Positions 1 through 5,625 of a DNA stretch of 7,509 bases are shown piece after piece (the stretch's first letter is position 1; every line of letters starts with the position of its first letter). Source of the stretch: Candidatus Thorarchaeota archaeon (GTDB lineage Archaea; Asgardarchaeota; Thorarchaeia; Thorarchaeales; Thorarchaeaceae). The stretch spans positions 1-7,509 of the forward strand of contig DAOWNS010000083.1 of assembly GCA_030642465.1 (NCBI GenBank), given 5' to 3'. A program made the position numbers and the translations under genes. The notes beneath the pieces were generated by a model, which saw only the letters and a list, made by a program, of their open reading frames with translations, did not search any database and was not told the origin of the DNA.

Positions 1-1
1 C

Positions 2-2326
2 AACACGAAGCCATACATATCAACTGAACGCGCTGAACTGCTAACTACCTTCTACGAGAACCGAGGTGCCGAAGAGGCTTCTGTCCCTGTTACTCGTGCT
101 CTGGCACTGAAGCACTTATTCGAACATAGGACCATCTGGATCGGGGATGGAGAGCTGATTGTTGGAGAGCGCGGCCCATCACCCAAAGCCACATCCACGT
201 ATCCCGAGCTTTGCTGTCATACAATCCATGATCTTGAATCTATGAACTCCCGAGAACGGACTCCTTTCCTTGTAAGTGAAGAAGTCAAGGAAGTTTATCA
301 AAGAAGGATAATCCCGTTCTGGAATGGCAGAAGCATGAGGGAACGCGTATTCGCTGCTATGTCTGAAGAATGGACCTTAGCATTCCAATCGGGGGTATTC
401 ACCGAATTCATGGAGCAAAGGGCGCCCGGGCACGCCATTTTGGATGATAAAATCTACCATAAGGGTCTGCTTGATTTCAAGAGTGAAATTGAACAGACAT
501 TGTCTGAGATTGATTACTCCAATGATTCAGAAGCGAGTGAGAAAGAACAAGAGCTCAAGGCCATGTCAATAGCCGCAGATGCAGTGATTATTCTTGCCGA
601 ACGTCACGCGGAGAAGGCAAGAGAACTGGCGTTGATTGAGGGGGCCCCTCAGAGAAAACGAGAGCTTGAGCAGATTGTGGAAATCTGTTCACATGTTCCG
701 GCTAACGCGCCTAGGAACTTCTGGGAGGCACTCCAATCATACTGGTTCATCCACCTCGGGATAATAACCGAGCTCAATGTGTGGGATAGCTTCAATCCTG
801 GTCGCCTTGACCAGAATTTGTATTCATTCTATGAGCACGATAAGGGAACTGAGAAACTCACTCCTGAATCCGCTAGAGAACTACTGCAATGCTTCTGGGT
901 GAAGTTCAACAATCAACCTGCACCGCCTAAAGTGGACATCACTGAGGAACAAAGCGGCACATACCAAGACTTTGCTCTGATTAATACGGGCGGTCTGACT
1001 CAGGATGCCAGTGACGGCGTCAATGAGCTCTCCTATCTCATTCTAGATGTATGCAAAGAAATGAAGCTCATTATGCCAAGCGTATGTACTCAATTGAGTT
1101 CCAAGAACCCTGACATTTTCCTGAAGAAAGCAGTGGAGGTTGTCAATGAGGGTTTTGGCCAGCCATCAATGTTCAACACCGATGTAATCATCGAGGAGTT
1201 TCTCAGAGCTGGGAAGTCCATGGAAGATGCGTTGGCGGGTGGTCCAAGTGGCTGTGTCACTATCAGCGCCTTTGGCAAGGAAAGCTGTATCCTGACTGGA
1301 TATTGCAACTGGCCAAAAATCCTTGAAATCACGCTGAATAACGGTATGGACCCTCGAATTGGGAAACAAATAGGTCTCAGAACAGGAAATCCAAAGGAGT
1401 TCAAGTCCTTCAGTGAACTATTCTCCGCTTACAAGAAACAGCTCAAATACTTCATAGACATTAAAATCAACGGGAACAACATTATCGAGAGATTGTATTC
1501 CGAATACATGCCTGCACCTTTCATGTCTCTACTCTTCGATGACTGCATCAAGAAAGCTAAGGACTATCACAGTGGTGGCCCTAGATACAACACGACCTAC
1601 ATCCAAGGCGTGGGGATGGGCACAGTCACGGACTCGCTTACCGCAATCAAGTACAATGTCTACGACAAGGCGAACATCACCATGAGTGATCTTCTCGCAG
1701 GTTTGAATCGCGACTACGAGGACCATGAGATAATGCAGAATATCTTACTGCACAAGACTCCGAAATACGGGAATGATGAGGACTACGCAGACATCATTGC
1801 AGAAGAGGTCTTTGAAACCTATTTCGAAGCAATAGATGGTCGGCCAAACACAAAAGGTGGCGAATATCGTGTCAACCTTCTCCCAACAACCGTGCACATC
1901 TACTTCGGTCAAGTAACGGGAGCTACTCCTGACGGTCGAAATGCAGGTGCGCCTCTCTCAGATGGCATATCGCCAAGTCATGGTTCAGACAAGAACGGTC
2001 TCACTGCAGTCATTAAGTCGGTCGCAAGAATAGATCATTCAAGAACAGGTGGGACACTGCTGAACCAGAAGATTATGCCGCATCTCCTCTCCAACGAAGA
2101 AGGACGGGAAAAACTGGCAAGTCTTGTTCGTTCCTACTTCAAGCTGGGCGGCCACCACATCCAGTTCAATGTTGTGAGTGCAGAAACGCTTCGTGATGCC
2201 CAATTGAGCCCCCAAAGTCATAGTGACCTCATTGTTCGCGTGGCTGGTTATAGCGACTATTTCGTCAACATCGGCAAGGACCTGCAAGATGAAATCATTT
2301 CACGAACGGAGCATCATGGATTCTGA
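2..2326 (+). CDS. Glycyl radical enzyme, HypD-like (PFL2/glycerol dehydratase family), 5' partial, variant active site
   Basis: The reading frame is open from the left window edge (first full codon at base 2), so the ATG at 242 is internal. The residues before it (PYISTERAELL, GDGELIVGERG, YPELCCH) are typical N-terminal family sequence. The visible protein has 774 residues. The C-terminal glycyl radical loop RVAGYSDYF is present, with the radical Gly at visible residue 749, and the thiyl Cys is residue 418. From memory, trans-4-hydroxy-L-proline dehydratase (HypD) has C434 and G765. Both fit an offset of 16, so about 16 residues lie outside. With that offset the HypD pocket residues F152, H160, D278, S334, D339, F340, Y450 and T645 all match in type. 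The catalytic Glu (E436) does not: the motif is GCVT, not GCVE. Expected reactions are radical dehydration or a related elimination. With the base missing, substrate and reaction are uncertain. The enzyme would be cytosolic and oxygen-sensitive, and would need a radical-SAM activase, which is not seen here. Family very sure; HypD function unsure. Confidence 0.9.
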   Translation, partial: NTKPYISTERAELLTTFYENRGAEEASVPVTRALALKHLFEHRTIWIGDGELIVGERGPSPKATSTYPELCCHTIHDLESMNSRERTPFLVSEEVKEVYQRRIIPFWNGRSMRERVFAAMSEEWTLAFQSGVFTEFMEQRAPGHAILDDKIYHKGLLDFKSEIEQTLSEIDYSNDSEASEKEQELKAMSIAADAVIILAERHAEKARELALIEGAPQRKRELEQIVEICSHVPANAPRNFWEALQSYWFIHLGIITELNVWDSFNPGRLDQNLYSFYEHDKGTEKLTPESARELLQCFWVKFNNQPAPPKVDITEEQSGTYQDFALINTGGLTQDASDGVNELSYLILDVCKEMKLIMPSVCTQLSSKNPDIFLKKAVEVVNEGFGQPSMFNTDVIIEEFLRAGKSMEDALAGGPSGCVTISAFGKESCILTGYCNWPKILEITLNNGMDPRIGKQIGLRTGNPKEFKSFSELFSAYKKQLKYFIDIKINGNNIIERLYSEYMPAPFMSLLFDDCIKKAKDYHSGGPRYNTTYIQGVGMGTVTDSLTAIKYNVYDKANITMSDLLAGLNRDYEDHEIMQNILLHKTPKYGNDEDYADIIAEEVFETYFEAIDGRPNTKGGEYRVNLLPTTVHIYFGQVTGATPDGRNAGAPLSDGISPSHGSDKNGLTAVIKSVARIDHSRTGGTLLNQKIMPHLLSNEEGREKLASLVRSYFKLGGHHIQFNVVSAETLRDAQLSPQSHSDLIVRVAGYSDYFVNIGKDLQDEIISRTEHHGF

Positions 2327-2374
2327 TATGAATTCTCTCAGTATACTGCTTCTTGCGCGGTTTGGTCGATGGGT

Positions 2375-2386
2375 AAGTTTTAAAAA
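2375..2386 (+). promoter_or_regulatory. Candidate archaeal promoter (TATA-like box) of the ribosomal protein operon
   Basis: The A/T block AGTTTTAAAAA lies in the gap between the glycyl radical enzyme stop and the uL3 start, about 105 bases before the ATG. It resembles an archaeal TATA box, with a short purine stretch (GGGTAAG) in front that could serve as the TFB recognition element. A start of transcription about 25 bases downstream would give a leader of roughly 80 bases. The same AGTTTTAAAA decamer precedes the Sm-like gene on the other strand. Predicted from sequence only. Confidence 0.5.
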
Positions 2387-2420
2387 CAGACTCTTGTTTT
2401 GCGCGCGTTGTAGTACGAAA

Positions 2421-2469
2421 AGCACAGCCTACAGATTACCACACTCTTTGTATTTTTGAAGGCTGAGCT
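2421..2469 (+). promoter_or_regulatory. Possible stem-loop in the rpl3 leader
   Basis: AGCACAGCCT (2421-2430) can pair with AGGCTGAGCT (2460-2469) through nine of ten positions, with one A-A mismatch and a 29-base loop. The structure would end 10 bases before the AGGTGAT ribosome binding site (2480-2486). Archaeal and bacterial ribosomal operons are often controlled by a product binding its own leader, so this could be such an element. That role is inference, and a chance inverted repeat is possible. Confidence 0.3.
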
Positions 2470-2491
2470 GCAAAACTACAGGTGATTACAT

Positions 2492-3499
2492 ATGGCTCAC
2501 AGAAAGAAGCATGCGCCAAGAAGAGGAAGCCTCGCTTTTCTTCCTCGAGGTAGAGCCCCTAAGTTTGTGCCCAGAATCAAGAATTGGCCATCGTGGGAAG
2601 GCAAAGAACCACGATTGCTGGGTTTTGCAGGTTACAAGGCTGGGATGACTCATGCAGTTTACACCATAGAACATCCCGATAGTCCTTACTTAGGCCAAGA
2701 GAAGATAATGCCAGTCACGGTGATTGATACTCCACCGGTAAGGCCTTTCTCAATACGCGGCTATTCTACTACCCCCTACGGTCTGAAACTGGACATGGAG
2801 GTAATGGCAGACAATCTCTCCGAAGATCTTCGAAAGGCAATGCCTTTGCCGAAGAAGTACAAGCACAAAGCCAAGATGAAGGAGTTCAAGGCCAAGCTCG
2901 ATTCATTTTCTGAGATTCGCATGCTGGTTCATACCCAACCTAGACTTGCAGGAATTGCCAAGAAGAAACCCGATATTATGGAATACAAGGTGGGCGCATC
3001 ATCTGTGCAGGATGCTTTTGAGTACGCAAAGGGCATACTTGGCGCGGACGTACGTGTCGCTGACATTCTGAGCGAGGGCACCTTGATTGATTCTATTGCC
3101 GTGACAAAGGGTCATGGATTCCAAGGTCCCGTGCGGCGTTGGGGTGTCAGAATACTCCAGCATAAGTCGCGAAAGACTAAGCGTGGTGTGGGATGCATCG
3201 GTCCATGGACGCCCTCCAATATTCGGTACAGTGTTCCACGACCCGGACAAACAGGTTTTCACTCGCGCACCAGCTTCAACAATGAAGTTCTCAGAATCGG
3301 TGAACGAGGGGAAGAAATCACACCTTCTGGCGGTTTCGTGAACTACGGAGTAGTGCGTGGCGACTACGTCATACTATGGGGCTCTGTGCCTGGCACGGTG
3401 AAGAGACCGATCCGGCTCAGATTCGCCATTCGTCCCAAGCCATCACACAAGGGAATGGTAACGCAGGTCAGCTACATCAGCACTGCGTCGAAACAATAG
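2492..3499 (+). CDS. rpl3: Large-subunit ribosomal protein uL3 (archaeal L3)
   Basis: The 335-residue protein is the usual archaeal length and begins with the basic N-terminus MAHRKKHAPRRGSLAFLPRG. The L3 signature TKGHGFQGPVRRWGVR is at residues 205-220. It is followed by the long basic loop with GPW (237-239) and PGQTGFHSRTSFN (251-263), which in known ribosomes reaches from the surface toward the peptidyl-transferase centre. The C-terminus carries the conserved SHKGMVTQVSY. uL3 binds 23S rRNA early in 50S assembly. The start is set by AGGTGAT, 5 bases before the ATG, and by the conserved N-terminus. It is the first gene of a four-gene block and ends 17 bases before rpl4. In many archaea a SPOUT-type methyltransferase gene precedes rpl3; here the preceding gene is an unrelated metabolic enzyme. 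The identification is secure. Confidence 0.98.
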   Translation: MAHRKKHAPRRGSLAFLPRGRAPKFVPRIKNWPSWEGKEPRLLGFAGYKAGMTHAVYTIEHPDSPYLGQEKIMPVTVIDTPPVRPFSIRGYSTTPYGLKLDMEVMADNLSEDLRKAMPLPKKYKHKAKMKEFKAKLDSFSEIRMLVHTQPRLAGIAKKKPDIMEYKVGASSVQDAFEYAKGILGADVRVADILSEGTLIDSIAVTKGHGFQGPVRRWGVRILQHKSRKTKRGVGCIGPWTPSNIRYSVPRPGQTGFHSRTSFNNEVLRIGERGEEITPSGGFVNYGVVRGDYVILWGSVPGTVKRPIRLRFAIRPKPSHKGMVTQVSYISTASKQ

Positions 3500-3516
3500 C
3501 GGGAGGATGACAAGTC

Positions 3517-4305
3517 ATGGCAAGCGCAAAAATATACTCATTGAAGGGAAAAGGCGGAGAGAAAGTGAAGCTCCCGTCACAGTTTGATACACCTTACCGG
3601 CCTGATATCATCAAGAGGGCCGTGCTCGCTGTTCAATCGCGCAGAAGGCAGCCACACGGTGTCGATGAGCTGGCTGGGAAGAAGAACACATCTCAGAGCT
3701 GGCAGACCGGACATGGCAAATCAAGAATGCCTAGAATAAAAGGTAGCGGCACAGGTGCAGCTAATAAGGCCGCATTCGCGCCAGGAACTGTTGGTGGACG
3801 TGTGGCTCATCCTCCTGAGGCTAGAAAGGTTCTCATTGAAAGAATAAATGTGAAGGAGAACAGACTCGCGATAAGGTCAGCAATTGCTGCCACCGCAGTT
3901 CGCAAGACTGTTAGTGCTCGAGGTCATAAGGTTGATTCCGTGCCAGAGTTTCCATTGATTGTCAGCGACAAGCTCGAGTCATTGGGAACCACAAAGGAAG
4001 TTCGGTCAATCGCTTCTGCTCTTGGATTGGGCGAAGATCTCACTCGTGCAGTAAATGGCCGGGGCATCCGAGCCGGAAAAGGCAAGATGCGGGGCCGCAA
4101 GATGAAGACGCCAAAATCCCTCCTCATTGTTGTCGGTCGTGACTCAGGGATTGGTTTGGCAGCACGCAACCTCCCTGGTGTGGACGTTGTTGAGGTACAT
4201 GGGCTGAATGCCGACCTTCTGGCTCCAGGAACTCATCCGGGCCGCCTTGTACTCTGGACCAAATCAGCAATCGATCGTTTAGGCACAGAGGAGCTTTTCT
4301 TGTGA
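3517..4305 (+). CDS. rpl4: Large-subunit ribosomal protein uL4 (archaeal L4/L1e)
   Basis: The 262-residue protein is the normal archaeal uL4 size. Residues about 43-100 form the long basic loop that in ribosomes lines the nascent-peptide exit tunnel, seen here as RRRQPHGVDELAG, then SWQTGHGKSRMPRIKGSGTG, then FAPGTVGGRVAHPP. The globular part carries NRLAIRSAIAATA (115-127), RAGKGKMRGRK (185-195) and the C-terminal NADLLAPGTHPGRLVLWT (231-248), all typical of the archaeal/eukaryotic family. Archaeal uL4 lacks the large C-terminal extension of the eukaryotic protein, as here. A GGGAGGATG ribosome binding site lies 8 bases before the ATG, and the gene follows rpl3 by 17 bases. Its stop codon overlaps the ribosome binding site of rpl23, so translation of the two is probably coupled. 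The identification is secure. Confidence 0.98.
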   Translation: MASAKIYSLKGKGGEKVKLPSQFDTPYRPDIIKRAVLAVQSRRRQPHGVDELAGKKNTSQSWQTGHGKSRMPRIKGSGTGAANKAAFAPGTVGGRVAHPPEARKVLIERINVKENRLAIRSAIAATAVRKTVSARGHKVDSVPEFPLIVSDKLESLGTTKEVRSIASALGLGEDLTRAVNGRGIRAGKGKMRGRKMKTPKSLLIVVGRDSGIGLAARNLPGVDVVEVHGLNADLLAPGTHPGRLVLWTKSAIDRLGTEELFL

Positions 4306-4316
4306 GGTGATATGAG

Positions 4317-4580
4317 ATGAGAGATCCAAACCAAGTAATTATTCGACCAGTAGTGACTGAGGCATCTCTTGAGGCAGTCGACTCACACAACAAGCTCGTA
4401 TTCCTAGTAGACCGCAAGGCTAACAAGAATACGATAAAGTGGGCTGTGGAATCGCTCTACGATGTCATTGTAGAGAAGGTCAACACACTGATTATGATTG
4501 ATGGAACAAAGAAAGCATTCGTGCGACTGGCACCGGAGTACAGTGCCGCTGATGTTGCAACCCAATTGGGGATATTCTAA
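4317..4580 (+). CDS. rpl23: Large-subunit ribosomal protein uL23 (archaeal)
   Basis: The 87-residue protein is the compact archaeal uL23 without the N-terminal extension found in eukaryotes. It shows the opening IIRPVVTEASL (8-18), the central VDRKANKNTIKWAVESLY (31-48), which holds the RNA-binding basic residues, and the C-terminal signature RLAPEYSAADVATQLGIF (70-87). uL23 sits at the tunnel exit and is the docking site for signal recognition particle and other nascent-chain factors. A nearby ATG at 4312 meets a stop after two codons, so the start is the ATG at 4317, placed 5 bases after GAGGTGAT (4304-4311). That site overlaps the rpl4 stop codon. The gap to rpl2 is 12 bases. The identification is secure. 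Confidence 0.98.
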   Translation: MRDPNQVIIRPVVTEASLEAVDSHNKLVFLVDRKANKNTIKWAVESLYDVIVEKVNTLIMIDGTKKAFVRLAPEYSAADVATQLGIF

Positions 4581-4592
4581 GGAGGCCATAAA

Positions 4593-5312
4593 ATGGGTAG
4601 AAGAATTCTTGTTCAGCGCAAGGGCAGAGGTACAACTCAGTGGCGATCCCCACAACATCTGAAAATTGCACCTGCAAGACACCCAAAGTGGGCTCCTGAG
4701 AAGACCTACGTGGGTCAGGTCGTGGATTTGCTCCACGAGTCGGGTAGAGGTGCGCCTCTCGCAAAAATCAGGTACGAAGGTGAATCTAAACTTCATTACA
4801 TAATGGCCCCAGAAGGCGTTCAAGTAGGTCAGATAATCGAGTGCGGAGAGAATGCAGCTCTTGCCAATGGCAATACGCTAATGCTGGAATACATTCCAGA
4901 AGGCACTCCGATTTACAATATTGAGGGCAGTCCGGGCGATGGTGGCAAGTACGTACGTTCATCAGGTCTGGCTGCATCCATAGTTTCCATCGACAAGACA
5001 AAAGCAATGGTACGTCTGCCAAGCGGCCGTCAGAAGATCTTCAGTCCGCGGTGCAGGGCAACGATTGGAATTGTTTCAGGGGGTGGTCGCCCAGAGAAAC
5101 CATTCCTAAAGGCTGGTGCGGTCTTTCATCATGTCCGTGGAAAGGCCCGGAAATGGCCGGTGGTCCGAGGCGCAGCAATGAACGCTTGCTCTCACCCGCA
5201 TGGTGGTGGCTCTCATCAATCCCCTGGAAGACCAACCACTGTGAGTAGACATGCACCTCCTGGTCGGAAGGTCGGGAATATAGCTGCTAGAAGAACAGGC
5301 AGAAAGAAGTAG
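4593..5312 (+). CDS. rpl2: Large-subunit ribosomal protein uL2 (archaeal L2), last gene of the block
   Basis: The 239-residue protein is a typical archaeal uL2. It has the N-terminus MGRRILVQRKGRGTTQWRSP, the OB-fold part with YIPEGTPIYNIE (100-111) and GDGGKYVRSSG (115-125), the SH3-like part with RATIGIVSGGGRPEKP (155-170), and the C-terminal signature VVRGAAMN (190-197) followed by HPHGGG (201-206), then APPGRKVG and AARRTGRKK. uL2 binds 23S rRNA near the peptidyl-transferase centre and bridges the subunits. H201 corresponds to E. coli H229, the His long discussed for peptidyl transfer. The acidic residue usually before it (Asp, or Glu in eukaryotes) is Ser200 here. The strong AAGGAGG (4579-4585) lies 7 bases before the ATG. 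In most archaea S19, L22 and S3 follow; here the block ends. The identification is secure. Confidence 0.98.
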   Translation: MGRRILVQRKGRGTTQWRSPQHLKIAPARHPKWAPEKTYVGQVVDLLHESGRGAPLAKIRYEGESKLHYIMAPEGVQVGQIIECGENAALANGNTLMLEYIPEGTPIYNIEGSPGDGGKYVRSSGLAASIVSIDKTKAMVRLPSGRQKIFSPRCRATIGIVSGGGRPEKPFLKAGAVFHHVRGKARKWPVVRGAAMNACSHPHGGGSHQSPGRPTTVSRHAPPGRKVGNIAARRTGRKK

Positions 5313-5321
5313 AACTGAAGG

Positions 5322-5340
5322 CCTCTCTTCTCTTCCTCTC
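5322..5340 (+). terminator. Pyrimidine tract after rpl2, possible terminator
   Basis: An unbroken run of 19 C/T bases begins 10 bases after the rpl2 stop codon. Archaeal RNA polymerase ends transcription at T-rich stretches without needing a hairpin. This run is T/C mixed instead of pure T, so it is a weak candidate, and some read-through into the next gene is plausible. Confidence 0.3.
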
Positions 5341-5384
5341 GCCTATGCTGTTGAACTAGTATTAGGCCATCCACGATGCAGCCC

Positions 5385-5432
5385 TCGTAATATCCACATT
5401 CATATCTCGCGAATATCTCCTCAATCTAGAGG
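5385..5432 (+). promoter_or_regulatory. Candidate promoter and start region of the RHH-ftsZ operon
   Basis: Two A/T-rich cores, GTAATATCC (5387-5395) and TTCATATCTCG (5399-5409), lie 30-55 bases before the RHH start and could act as TATA boxes. The first would give a leader of about 25 bases. Between and after them is TCTCGCGAATAT (5404-5415), an imperfect palindrome around TCGCGA that could be an operator. A GAGG ribosome binding site (5429-5432) sits 7 bases before the ATG. None of these matches a strong consensus. Confidence 0.3.
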
Positions 5433-5439
5433 CCCTTCT

Positions 5440-5625
5440 ATGCGTCTGATTGCAGTGCACCTTCCTGAACGATATGTATCGGATCTTCAGGCTCTGATAG
5501 ATAAGAATCTCTATCCCAATCGCTCCGAGGTCATCCGTATCGCGATACGTGATTTACTGAAACGCGAACTCTGGGAGCACGGTACGATTGGTCGAAAAGA
5601 AACAAGTGAGGCTATTGGACAGTGA
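5440..5625 (+). CDS. cdrS: Short ribbon-helix-helix regulator, CdrS-like, paired with ftsZ
   Basis: This 61-residue protein is a bare ribbon-helix-helix DNA-binding domain. The strand is RLIAVHLPE (2-10), the first helix RYVSDLQALIDKN (11-23), and the turn and second helix YPNRSEVIRIAIRDLLKREL (25-44). The pattern NRSE followed by IRxAIRDLL is characteristic of this family. RHH proteins act as dimers, with the paired strands reading the major groove. No ligand domain is present, so it is not NikR. In haloarchaea a protein of the same small size, CdrS, is cotranscribed with ftsZ2 and controls cell-division genes. Here too the stop codon overlaps the GTG start of an FtsZ2-type gene, which supports the same role. 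The last 17 residues are polar and probably flexible. The fold is secure, the CdrS assignment likely. Autoregulation is plausible but unproven. Confidence 0.85.
   Translation: MRLIAVHLPERYVSDLQALIDKNLYPNRSEVIRIAIRDLLKRELWEHGTIGRKETSEAIGQ

Noticed and set aside
242..244. ATG as the true start of the glycyl radical enzyme
   Set aside because: The frame is open upstream to the window edge and encodes conserved family sequence, and the offset to HypD numbering shows that only about 16 residues are missing.
1250..1270. Pair of compensating frameshifts making GCVT from GCVE
   Set aside because: Length is the same as the family and the flanking GCV and AFGKE are in frame. No single-base shift of the three changed codons restores Glu-Thr-Gly.
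2223..2459. Plus-strand open frame overlapping the end of the glycyl radical enzyme
   Set aside because: It lies mostly inside a better-supported gene, has no ribosome binding site and no family-like sequence.
4404..4823. 139-codon minus-strand open frame across rpl23 and rpl2
   Set aside because: It is antisense to two certain ribosomal protein genes, and its residue composition looks like a shadow of their coding.
5440..5625. NikR nickel regulator
   Set aside because: Only the ribbon-helix-helix domain is present. The metal-binding C-terminal domain and its His/Cys ligands are absent.
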